A DNA stretch of 64,000 nucleotides from Acidobacteriota bacterium (GTDB lineage: Bacteria > Acidobacteriota > Blastocatellia > Pyrinomonadales > Pyrinomonadaceae). The DNA lies in the NCBI GenBank assembly GCA_020199835.1, contig JAIVJV010000004.1, forward strand, positions 186,001 to 250,000, in the 5' to 3' direction. The position numbers were made by a program, and so were the translations under genes. Shown here in pieces: positions 34,422 to 41,861 of this stretch (the stretch's first letter is position 1; the number at the start of each line of letters is the position of its first letter). Below the pieces are notes generated by a model that did not search any database, was not told the DNA's origin, and saw nothing but the letters and a program-made list of their open reading frames with translations.

Positions 34422-35447
34422 ATGGCGACTACTAAACGGAAGACGAAGAAGTCTGCGCAAAAGAGTTCTTCGTCGAAAAGTTCATTGACTAAAAGTCGCA
34501 CGCCACAAGCGGCGAAGGGCTCTTCAACCGGCAGTTCGACGAAACGCTCGGCGAACGCGAGCGGGAATGGTCACGCCGGCCAGCTCAAACAGCCCAAGTC
34601 GCCGATGCCGGCGCAACATCAGTCGAAACCCGGGCAGGAACACAAGCTCGATCCACGGCCGCATTACGAAGCCCCGCATTACGTCGGCGCCGAAAAACTC
34701 AAGGACAAAGTCGCACTGATCACTGGCGGCGACTCGGGTATCGGTCGCGCTGTCGCGGTGCTCTTTGCGCGCGAAGGCGCGGACGTCGCGTTTACGTATC
34801 TGAAAGAAGAGAAGCAGGACGCCACCGAAACCAGACGCGCTGTTGAAGCAGAGGGACGGCGTGCGTATGCGATGTTGGGCGACGTGCGCGATCCTGATAT
34901 CTGCCGCGAGTTTGTCGAACAAACTGTCGAAGAGTTTGGCAAGCTCGACATTCTCGTCAACAACGCCGCGTTTCAGCAGCACCAGGAAAGTTTGGAAGAG
35001 CTTACTGAAGAGCAGTGGGACCAGACGTTTAAAACGAACATTTACGGCTATTTTTACATGACCAAAGCGGCGTTGCCGCACCTGTCGGAAGGCAGCGCGA
35101 TAGTCAACACCGGATCGATCACGGGGCTCGAAGGCAGCAAACAGCTACTTGACTACTCGGCGACGAAAGGCGCGATTCACGCGTTTACAAAATCGCTTGC
35201 GCAGAACCTCGTCGAACGCGGCATTCGCGTGAACTGTGTTTCGCCCGGGCCGGTGTGGACGCCATTGAATCCAAGCGACAAGAAAGCCAAAGACGTAGCG
35301 AAGTTCGGCGCCGACACACCGCTGAAAAGACCGGCGCAGCCTGAAGAGATTGCCCCTGCATTTGTTTACTTCGCTTCCGAGGTTGATTCGAGTTACGTGA
35401 CCGGCGAAGTTTTGACTTTATTAGGCGGCGAAACAACCGCCGGCTGA
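34422..35447 (+). CDS. Short-chain dehydrogenase/reductase (YghA-like) with basic N-terminal extension
   Basis: A 341-residue NAD(P)-dependent SDR. The cofactor motif is TGGDSGIG (about residues 100-107) and NNAA follows. The catalytic residues are S232, Y245 and K249 (NTGSITG, DYSATKGA). Residues 1-80 are a Lys/Ser/Thr-rich low-complexity tail not needed for the fold, then the HYVGAEKLKDKVALI lead-in that is typical of YghA/glucose-dehydrogenase-like SDRs. This subgroup is often linked to general and oxidative stress. AAGGAG lies before the ATG. It is part of a cluster with topoisomerase IB and small membrane proteins. Confidence 0.9.
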   Translation: MATTKRKTKKSAQKSSSSKSSLTKSRTPQAAKGSSTGSSTKRSANASGNGHAGQLKQPKSPMPAQHQSKPGQEHKLDPRPHYEAPHYVGAEKLKDKVALITGGDSGIGRAVAVLFAREGADVAFTYLKEEKQDATETRRAVEAEGRRAYAMLGDVRDPDICREFVEQTVEEFGKLDILVNNAAFQQHQESLEELTEEQWDQTFKTNIYGYFYMTKAALPHLSEGSAIVNTGSITGLEGSKQLLDYSATKGAIHAFTKSLAQNLVERGIRVNCVSPGPVWTPLNPSDKKAKDVAKFGADTPLKRPAQPEEIAPAFVYFASEVDSSYVTGEVLTLLGGETTAG

Positions 35448-35477
35448 ATTTAACAAAACCGTTTAGGAGGAAAAGAG

Positions 35478-35639
35478 ATGGCTGACAATGGTGGTAGTGG
35501 AACTACTGGAGTAGTCGCGGTACTCGTAATTTTTGTGATCATTGTAGTCGCAGCGCTGTTTATTTTCGGCGGACGTTTGTTCGGCGGAAACAAGAAGGTA
35601 GACGTGAATATTCAAACACCGTCAGCGCCGACCAAGTAG
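35478..35639 (+). CDS. 53-residue single-pass membrane protein
   Basis: ATG at 35478 preceded by AGGAGG. The product starts [11 protein letters not shown], has one hydrophobic helix ([20 protein letters not shown]) and ends with a short basic/polar tail ([18 protein letters not shown]). It lies between the SDR and the Rieske flavoprotein genes on the same strand, four bases before the latter. It belongs with the other tiny membrane proteins of this stress-type cluster. No function is known. Confidence 0.75.
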   Translation: MADNGGSGTTGVVAVLVIFVIIVVAALFIFGGRLFGGNKKVDVNIQTPSAPTK

Positions 35640-35643
35640 CGAC

Positions 35644-37170
35644 ATGAGAGACGATGCGCAAGCAACGACGTCCCTCTGGATGGCGACAGCTAATACGCCA
35701 TCACAGTCGCGACTGAAAGAGAACATTCGCACCGACGTGTGCATTATCGGCGCCGGTATCGCCGGCATGACCACCGCCTACCTGCTCGCGAGAGAAGGCA
35801 GGTCGGTGGTGGTGCTCGATGATGGCGTGATCGGCGGCGGAATGACCGGACGCACGACCGCGCATCTCAGCAACGCGTTTGACGATCGTTACTTCGAAAT
35901 GGAGAAGTTGCACGGTGAAGATGGCTCACGTCTGATCGCGCAAAGCCACACCGCCGCCATAGACCTCGTGGAGCAGATCGTTCACGAAGAACAGATTGAT
36001 TGCGGCCATGAACGGCTCGACGGGTTTCTGTTTGTACCACCGGGCGAGTCGATGGACGTGCTTGGTGACGAGCTGAAAGCTTCGCATAGGGCCGGTCTCG
36101 TTGACGTTGAGATGGTCCGGCGGGCGCCGATCGAAGCGTTTGATACAGGTCCCGCGTTGCTATTTCCGCGGCAGGCGCAGTTTCATCCGCTCGACTATCT
36201 CACCGGAATGACGCGCGCGTTTATTCACGCGGGTGGACGAATATTCACTGAAACTCACGCGACAAAGATAACCGGCGGATCTTCCGCCAGCGTCGATACC
36301 GCGCATGGCCCAAGCGTCGCGTGCGATGCGATTGTCGTCGCGACGAACACGCCGGTGAACGATCGCGTTGCGATTCACACGAAGCAGGCGCCGTACGTTA
36401 CGTACGTCATCGGAGTGCGTGTGCCGAAAGGCTCGGTGACAACTGCGTTGTACTGGGACACACCGGATCCGTATCACTACGTGCGGCTGCAAAGCGACAA
36501 GTCAAATCCTTCGTACGATATTCTGATCGTCGGTGGCGAAGACCACAAGACCGGACAGGCGAACGACGGCGATGCGCGTTTTGCAAAACTCGACCAGTGG
36601 GCGCGTGAACGCTTTCCGCAAAGCCGCGAGGTGGAATTTCGCTGGTCAGGCCAGGTGATGGAACCGGTTGACGGAATCGCCTTCATCGGCCGCAATCCGC
36701 TCGACGATGATAACGTGTTCGTCGCGACCGGTGATTCTGGTCAGGGCATGACACACGGAACGATCGCCGGCATGTTGCTCACCGATCTCCTCCAGGGCCG
36801 AAAGAATGCGTGGGCAGATCTTTATAGTCCCTCGCGGGTCACGCTGGGCGCGTTTACGGACTACGCAAGCGAGAACCTGAACGTCGCGGGCCAATTTACC
36901 GATTACGTCACCTCGGGCGACATCAAATCGGTAGACGAGCTAACGCCGGGCCAGGGCGCAATAATGCGCGAAGGTCTGTCGAAGCTCGCTGTTTATCGAG
37001 ACGAAGGCGGAACTGTACACAAACTCTCAGCAGTGTGTCCTCACCTCGGTTGTATCGTTGCGCGGAACTCTACTGAGAAAACGTGGGATTGTCCGTGTCA
37101 CGGATCGAAATATCGCGCTGATGGCCGAGTCTACCAAGGCCCGGCCAACAGCGACCTCTCGTCCGAGTAA
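35644..37170 (+). CDS. FAD-dependent oxidoreductase with C-terminal Rieske domain
   Basis: A 508-residue two-domain protein. The N-terminal DAO-type flavoprotein has the motif GAGIAGMTTAYLL near residue 36. The C-terminal Rieske domain carries CPHLGC and CPCHGS: cluster ligands C465, H467, C483 and H486, with C470 and C485 placed as the disulphide pair seen in bc1-type Rieske proteins. Related DadA-Rieske fusions occur with SDR and small membrane proteins in stress clusters; the electron donor is unknown (amine or amino acid). It ends shortly after the cluster loop (GPANSDLSSE), about as expected. Confidence 0.9.
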   Translation: MRDDAQATTSLWMATANTPSQSRLKENIRTDVCIIGAGIAGMTTAYLLAREGRSVVVLDDGVIGGGMTGRTTAHLSNAFDDRYFEMEKLHGEDGSRLIAQSHTAAIDLVEQIVHEEQIDCGHERLDGFLFVPPGESMDVLGDELKASHRAGLVDVEMVRRAPIEAFDTGPALLFPRQAQFHPLDYLTGMTRAFIHAGGRIFTETHATKITGGSSASVDTAHGPSVACDAIVVATNTPVNDRVAIHTKQAPYVTYVIGVRVPKGSVTTALYWDTPDPYHYVRLQSDKSNPSYDILIVGGEDHKTGQANDGDARFAKLDQWARERFPQSREVEFRWSGQVMEPVDGIAFIGRNPLDDDNVFVATGDSGQGMTHGTIAGMLLTDLLQGRKNAWADLYSPSRVTLGAFTDYASENLNVAGQFTDYVTSGDIKSVDELTPGQGAIMREGLSKLAVYRDEGGTVHKLSAVCPHLGCIVARNSTEKTWDCPCHGSKYRADGRVYQGPANSDLSSE

Positions 37171-37173
37171 CCG

Positions 37174-37320
37174 CTAAACTGCTCTGCGGCCAGTCACGAG
37201 ATTGATAATCAGTACAACTACGGCTACGACGAGGAGCAGGTGGATCAGGCTGCCACCGACGTTCGAGAGCAGGCCAACCAGCCAAAGTACCAGCAAAATC
37301 ACCAGAATTGTCCACAGCAT
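37174..37320 (-). CDS. Lmo0937-family small membrane protein
   Basis: A 48-residue hydrophobic protein starting MLWTILVILLVLWLVGLLSN, then VGGSLIHLLLVVAVVVLIIN and a basic end GRRAV: two transmembrane segments with a GGSLIH turn. This matches the Lmo0937 / DUF5670 family. The ATG at 37320 follows AAGGAG; the in-frame start at 37383 lacks this. Convergent with the Rieske protein gene, three bases between stops. Family members respond to cell-envelope or salt stress in some bacteria; function unknown. Confidence 0.8.
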   Translation of the reverse strand: MLWTILVILLVLWLVGLLSNVGGSLIHLLLVVAVVVLIINLVTGRRAV

Positions 37321-37636
37321 GATCGAAATCTCCTTTTCGGATCTGTTGTCGGGAAGTTCTCTTGAGACGGGAGCAACGTTCATGCCAGCGCGCGAATGGG
37401 CCTATACCCGTTTATCGCTCGTGTTTCCGCGCGTTAGGCGCAACGTCCTGCATCACAATCGTCCGTTTTGAGACTTTGTGCATCCGGTTTTGAAACTCCT
37501 CGGAAACTTATGTTTTGAATCCGGTCAAACAAAGCTTGCTGCGCGCGGTTGTAATGATTATCATTCCCAGCGTAAGCACATTTCACTCAGCAGCCGTTTG
37601 GCGGCGGACAATCGGCTACACACGCGGCAACAAAAT
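37321..37636. other. Intergenic region upstream of the gvpF/L operon
   Basis: This 316-base stretch separates two divergent genes. It holds a Fur-like palindrome at 37550-37568 and AT-rich segments around 37506-37530, but no convincing full sigma-70 promoter. A frame in phase with the gvpF/L gene opens at 37478, but it is rich in Arg/His/Ser and lacks any family similarity. Confidence 0.5.
37550..37568. promoter_or_regulatory. Fur-like box upstream of gvpF/L
   Basis: The core AATGAT-T-ATCATT is a perfect inverted repeat (37553-37565). Aligned with the 19-base E. coli Fur box (GATAATGATAATCATTATC) about 14 of 19 positions agree. It lies about 70 bases before the ATG of the operon. Fur, Zur or another Fur-family regulator could bind it. 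Confidence 0.55.
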
Positions 37637-38449
37637 ATGAGTAAAGACGGCGAACAAGCTCCTGTTGAGCAAGTGCCTGAAGGCAAGTATGTCTACTGCA
37701 TCATCGAGACTAACGAACCACGTTCGTTTGGCCCGATGGGAATCGGCGGCCGGGGCGACGATGTTTATACGGTTCGGCACAAAGGACTCGCGGCAGTTGT
37801 TTCAAACACCCCCTTAGTCGTTTACGACCCCACGCGGGAGAATGTATTTGCACACGAGCAGGTGAACGAAACGGTCATGCGCGAGTTTACGGTGTTGCCG
37901 ATGGCGTTCGGCGCACTGTTTCGCACCGAGGAAGACATTGTCGAGCTGATTCGCGGAACGTACGATGCTTTGCGCGACGTTCTGGCGAAGATGAAAGGCA
38001 AGGTCGAGTTTGGTCTGAAAGTGAACTGGGATCGCGATAAGGTCACGGCCGAGCTCGAAGAGAAGGACGACGAGATCCGCCACCTGAAGGAACAGATCAC
38101 TTCGCGCACAACCGGGTCAACCTATTTCGCGCGCATGCAGTTGGGCCGTTTGATCGAAACGGCATTGACCGATCAGGCTGACGCGTACATTCGCGAAGTT
38201 TATTCGCACCTGCGTGACACGGCGGTTGCGTCGCGTGCGAACAAGCCAATTGGCGATCGCATGATCATGAACGCGGCATTTTTGATCGATCGCGATCGCG
38301 AAGCGGAATTTGATCAAAAAGTGAAAGAGATCGCCGCGAAGTATGAAGGCAAGCTTTCGTTTAAGTACACCGGTCCGTGGCCGCCGTACAATTTCGTTCA
38401 CATACGCCTGAAACTCGAACGCGGGGAAGGCGAAGCAGTAGCCAGTTAA
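37637..38449 (+). CDS. GvpF/GvpL-type gas vesicle protein
   Basis: About 270 residues. The N-terminal domain begins GKYVYCIIETNEPRSFGPMG and includes HKGLAAVVSNTPLVVYDPTREN and VLPMAFGALFRTEEDIVELI, the signature of GvpL/GvpF. A charged helix (EEKDDEIRHLKEQI) leads into the C-terminal domain ending GKLSFKYTGPWPPYNFVHI, another family hallmark. In gas-vesicle clusters these are accessory assembly proteins that contact GvpA. No GvpA is in the window. It is the first of four genes, followed by gvpG three bases later. Confidence 0.9.
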   Translation: MSKDGEQAPVEQVPEGKYVYCIIETNEPRSFGPMGIGGRGDDVYTVRHKGLAAVVSNTPLVVYDPTRENVFAHEQVNETVMREFTVLPMAFGALFRTEEDIVELIRGTYDALRDVLAKMKGKVEFGLKVNWDRDKVTAELEEKDDEIRHLKEQITSRTTGSTYFARMQLGRLIETALTDQADAYIREVYSHLRDTAVASRANKPIGDRMIMNAAFLIDRDREAEFDQKVKEIAAKYEGKLSFKYTGPWPPYNFVHIRLKLERGEGEAVAS

Positions 38450-38452
38450 GCA

Positions 38453-38788
38453 ATGTTTCTTATCGACGACCTGTTACTCGCGCCGGTAAACGGTTTCAAG
38501 TTCATTCTGGGCCAGATTCAGAAGATGGCCGACCAGGAGCTGAACGACGACTCTGTGATCAAGGACCAGTTGCTTGAATTGCAGATGCGGTACGAGTTGG
38601 AAGAGATCTCCGACGAAGAGTTCAAGACTCGGGAAGCGGAACTGTTTGCGCGTCTGCGGGCGATCAAGATGCGCCAGCTCGATCTGTTGCACCAAGCCAC
38701 GGCGACGGGCCACACTGCGGACTCCAGCAGCTTTGTGATCGAAGTGGGCGGCGACGAAGGCGACTTCGCTGATTCGCGTGACCGGTGA
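38453..38788 (+). CDS. GvpG-type gas vesicle accessory protein
   Basis: A 111-residue protein starting with LIDDLLLAPVNGFKFILGQI and ending its conserved part with a Glu/Arg/Leu coiled coil (ELQMRYELEEISDEEFKTREAEL). This is the usual GvpG layout; the first 25 residues are hydrophobic and could touch a membrane or a vesicle protein. A Ser/Asp/Glu-rich tail of about 25 residues is added. It lies between gvpF/L and the first Get3-like ATPase and shares a GTGA overlap with the latter. Confidence 0.85.
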   Translation: MFLIDDLLLAPVNGFKFILGQIQKMADQELNDDSVIKDQLLELQMRYELEEISDEEFKTREAELFARLRAIKMRQLDLLHQATATGHTADSSSFVIEVGGDEGDFADSRDR

Positions 38789-39738
38789 AGCGCTATCTTT
38801 TCTTCGGTGGTAAGGGTGGAGTAGGGAAGACCACCGCTGCGTCTGCCACCGCTCTTTTTCTCCTCAAGAAACTCAAACCAGACAATTCAATACTTTTGTT
38901 CTCCACCGATCCGGCGCATTCGTTGGCGGACAGTTTCGCCGTGAAGATCGGCAATCGCCTGGTCCAGGTTGCGGAACGCAAAGGTGCGAAGCTGATTGCG
39001 TACGAGATGGACGCGGCGCTCGCGCTCGAACGTTTTCGCGCTGCGCACGGAAAGGTGCTCGCCGAAATCGCGGAGCGCGGCACGTTGCTGGACGATGATG
39101 ACATAAACGAGTTGTTGAACCTGTCGCTGCCGGGTCTGGACGAGGTGATGTCGTTGTTTGAGCTGAGCGAGCTGGACCGCGACGGCAAATACGCGCACAT
39201 CGTGGTTGATACTGCGCCATCGGGTCACACGTCGCGATTGCTCCGTTTGCCGGAAGTGTTTGCGCGCATGGTTGGTGCGTTGGATCGCATGGGTGAAAAG
39301 CACCGTTACATGGTGGCGCACTTTGCGCGGCGTAAGGCTGTCGTAGATGAGGTAGATCTGTTCTTACGCGACTTGACCGCGCGGATCGAATCAGTTCGGC
39401 ATCTGCTTTACGATCCGGAGCAAACGAGTTTCACGCTTGTAACGATTCCCGAGGCGATGAGTGTGCGTGAGACACAGCGGTATCTGGAGTTGTTGCGCGA
39501 GCAGCAGGTGCCGGTAACGGATCTGATCGTGAATCGCGTTGAGCAGGAACATGCTGGGTGTGTGTATTGCGCTGCGCGTGTCGCGACGCAGCGGCCGTGG
39601 TTGAAAGAGATCGAGAAGTCTTTTGGCGATTTGAAGATTCATCACGTGCCGCTGTTATCGCAGGAGGTTCGTGGCGTTACTCCCCTAAACAGGATCGGAA
39701 CACTCCTTTGGAAACAAAAGCCGTCAAACAGATCGTGA
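38785..39738 (+). CDS. ArsA/Get3-family ATPase, first copy
   Basis: A 317-residue single-domain ATPase. The deviant Walker A is FGGKGGVGKTT at 7-17 with signature Lys10. Switch segments are FSTDPAHSLADSF and VVDTAPSGHTSRLLRLPE. A CxxC pair (C259, C262 in CVYCAAR) matches the zinc/dimer motif of Get3 rather than the arsenite-binding cysteines of ArsA. Get3 proteins dimerise and carry hydrophobic client helices. The GTG overlaps the gvpG stop. No arsB, arsC or arsR gene is near, which argues against arsenite export. Confidence 0.88.
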   Translation: MKRYLFFGGKGGVGKTTAASATALFLLKKLKPDNSILLFSTDPAHSLADSFAVKIGNRLVQVAERKGAKLIAYEMDAALALERFRAAHGKVLAEIAERGTLLDDDDINELLNLSLPGLDEVMSLFELSELDRDGKYAHIVVDTAPSGHTSRLLRLPEVFARMVGALDRMGEKHRYMVAHFARRKAVVDEVDLFLRDLTARIESVRHLLYDPEQTSFTLVTIPEAMSVRETQRYLELLREQQVPVTDLIVNRVEQEHAGCVYCAARVATQRPWLKEIEKSFGDLKIHHVPLLSQEVRGVTPLNRIGTLLWKQKPSNRS

Positions 39739-40670
39739 TCTTTGGAGGCAAAGGCGGAGTAGGTAAAACAACTGCTGCCGCCGCTTACGCTCTGTCTATC
39801 GCGCAGGCTCAGCCAAAACGAAAACTACTGGTGTTTTCGACGGACCCTGCCCACTCGTTGTCCGATAGTTTTGCTGAAAACATTGGCGAGCTGAAAAGAA
39901 GCGTTGCGGGAAACAAGAACCTCGACGCGATGGAGATCGATCCCGGCAAGTGGTTTGAAGAACTCAAACAGCGCTATCGCTCGTGGACAGACGATCTTTT
40001 CGCGTCGATTTCAGGCCGGTCAGGAATGGAGATTCAGTTCGATCGTGAGGCGATGCGCGAACTCGTGGAACTCACGCCGCCCGGCATCGACGAAATCGCG
40101 GCACTCGGAACTATCAGTGAACTGCTCGACGAAGATCGCTACGACTCGATCGTTCTCGACACAGCGCCGACGGGCCATCTGATCCGTTTTCTCGAACTGC
40201 CGGAAGTGGCGCTCTCGTGGATTCGCACGTTCATGAAGTTGCTGCTGAAGTATCAGAACGTCGTGCGCGCGACGGAAGTCGCGGAGGAACTGGTGGCGTT
40301 GTCGAAGAGTATCAAGCGAGTGCTGGCGCTGCTCACCGATCAGGAGATGTGCGAGTTTGTCGGTGTCGCGATTCCGGAGAGAATGAGTCTTGAAGAGACG
40401 ATCGATCTCGCGAAGTCACTGGAAAAGCTGAAGGTGCCGTTAAGAAAGTTGTTGATTAACGGAGTCGTTTCCGCAGACGCCGCGAAACAGTGTCGCTTCT
40501 GTAAGACGAGACGCAAAGGACAACTCGAGGTCGCGGACGAGTTTCGAAAGAAGTTTCGGCGTCGTTCAATCGAGCTTTACATCGCGCCGCAACAACCGCA
40601 CGAGATCACAGGCGCTACGGCGCTGCTGAATCACTTTGAATCTTTTGCCGTCTTCGCAGGCTCGGAATAG
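39708..40670 (+). CDS. ArsA/Get3-family ATPase, second copy
   Basis: About 320 residues, paralogous to the preceding ATPase. Walker A GGKGGVGKTTAAAAY, then FSTDPAHSLSDSF and LDTAPTGHLIRFLELPE; a CxxC pair (C262, C265 in CRFCKTR) lies in the same place as in the first copy. The start is uncertain: a TTG at 39708 gives METKAVKQIVIFGG and overlaps the first ATPase by 31 bases; a GTG at 39735 would form a GTGA overlap but leaves almost nothing before the P-loop. The two ATPases may form a heterodimer. Its 3' end overlaps the VWFA gene tail to tail by 40 bases. Confidence 0.85.
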   Translation: METKAVKQIVIFGGKGGVGKTTAAAAYALSIAQAQPKRKLLVFSTDPAHSLSDSFAENIGELKRSVAGNKNLDAMEIDPGKWFEELKQRYRSWTDDLFASISGRSGMEIQFDREAMRELVELTPPGIDEIAALGTISELLDEDRYDSIVLDTAPTGHLIRFLELPEVALSWIRTFMKLLLKYQNVVRATEVAEELVALSKSIKRVLALLTDQEMCEFVGVAIPERMSLEETIDLAKSLEKLKVPLRKLLINGVVSADAAKQCRFCKTRRKGQLEVADEFRKKFRRRSIELYIAPQQPHEITGATALLNHFESFAVFAGSE

Positions 40671-41791
40671 ATGTAGCTATCGCGCGACTTTACGACCAAA
40701 TCGCGTTCGGTCGTTCTCACTTTGATCTGCCTGCGTTCACCGTCTGTACCCCGTGTGCCGGGGTAATAACCCAAACTGTATTGCCGCCCAAGCTCTTCCG
40801 CGATCCACGTAAACGCCTGTCCGATTCCGATTACCGAATCGCCGTTGTAAAAACGCCCGCCGGTCTTGTTTGACAACGCGCGTAGATAAGACCCGGCGAG
40901 TCTGTAATCTCCGATCGTCCCTCCGCCGCTGGTACCGGGAATACCGGGACGTGGGAACGGCCAACCGAAAATCGTTCCGCCACCTCCACCGCCGGGAGTC
41001 GGCAAGCCAGTCACGTGTGAATTACCTTGCGTGTTGTAATTCACCGAGTAGATCGGAGCATCCGACTCTTCCGCGAGTCGAATCGTGCTGTCGTACGAAG
41101 CGCGACGGCTCGTCGTGTCGACGCCGTCAGTGAAAAGCACGACCGCTTTGCGACCCGGAATCTTAGTGAGTTGTTTCTTCAAAATGTCTTCGACTGCGTC
41201 GTAGAGGCGCGTGCCGCCGCCGGTGCTCGTGCGCCGAATGGCTTTCGTGATCTCTTCGCGGACGGTGGTTGGCTTGCACAACACCTCGATGCGGTCGTCA
41301 AACGACATCACCATCACGCTGTCGTTCGATTTCAGTTTGCTGACGAAGTTGATCGCGGCGTCCTGTATGTCGTCGAGGCGGAAGTGCGTCGAGCCGCTGG
41401 TGTCGATCAGCAAGATGACGGTGAACGGGGAATCGGTGGTGGCGAAGTAAGCGATCTTCTGTTCGACGCCGTTTTCGAGAATACGGAAGTGTTCGCGGCG
41501 GAGGAGCGGGACGTAGCGCCCGGAGCGATCCATTACCGTAACTGGGACTGTGACGAGGGAAGTGTCGGTGCGAATGACGTCGCCTTCGACTGTTTCGCCG
41601 TCCGGGTTGATTTTCGACTCGGTTACGCCGGGGTCAGGTTCAGTAGTCTTGTCGGCAGTCTTGTCGGCGGAAGACTTTTCTGTGGGCAGAGGTTTTGGTG
41701 TCCCTTTATTCCGCCCCGACTGGGCGTGCAGAGTTGGAGGGAGCAACCACGAAACGAGCAGTAATAGTAGGGCAAGTTTTTTCGGGGACAC
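40631..41791 (-). CDS. VWFA-domain protein, acidobacterial type
   Basis: About 386 residues from a GTG at 41791; the open frame is longer but would reach into the divergent transporter gene. A signal peptide (PKKLALLLLLVSWLLPPTLHAQ) is followed by a Lys/Thr/Asp-rich linker, the VPVTVMDRSGRYVPLL and FRILENGVEQ strands typical of the VWFA-related family common in Acidobacteriota, and a VWA domain with the MIDAS motif DTSGSTHF. The middle has a Gly-rich loop (PGGGGGGTIFG) and the C-terminal domain ends with an immunoglobulin-like segment. Exported or periplasmic; binding partner unknown. Confidence 0.85.
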   Translation of the reverse strand: MSPKKLALLLLLVSWLLPPTLHAQSGRNKGTPKPLPTEKSSADKTADKTTEPDPGVTESKINPDGETVEGDVIRTDTSLVTVPVTVMDRSGRYVPLLRREHFRILENGVEQKIAYFATTDSPFTVILLIDTSGSTHFRLDDIQDAAINFVSKLKSNDSVMVMSFDDRIEVLCKPTTVREEITKAIRRTSTGGGTRLYDAVEDILKKQLTKIPGRKAVVLFTDGVDTTSRRASYDSTIRLAEESDAPIYSVNYNTQGNSHVTGLPTPGGGGGGTIFGWPFPRPGIPGTSGGGTIGDYRLAGSYLRALSNKTGGRFYNGDSVIGIGQAFTWIAEELGRQYSLGYYPGTRGTDGERRQIKVRTTERDLVVKSRDSYIYSEPAKTAKDSK

Positions 41792-41844
41792 GGATTGAAG
41801 GATAGATGCCCGGATCTGGATTGAAGTTTCCCAGTCGGGCGGGA

Positions 41845-41850
41845 TATAGT
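41845..41850 (+). promoter_or_regulatory. -10 box (TATAGT) upstream of the POT transporter gene
   Basis: TATAGT ends 11 bases before the ATG at 41862, so a start about seven bases further on would give a leader of about five bases. No Shine-Dalgarno is present. Confidence 0.35.
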
Positions 41851-41861
41851 GCCGCGCACCT

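Noticed and set aside
38785..40670. Arsenite efflux ATPases (ArsA)
   Set aside because: No arsB/arsC/arsR/arsD, no arsenite-site cysteine set, and both copies carry the Get3-type CxxC pair.
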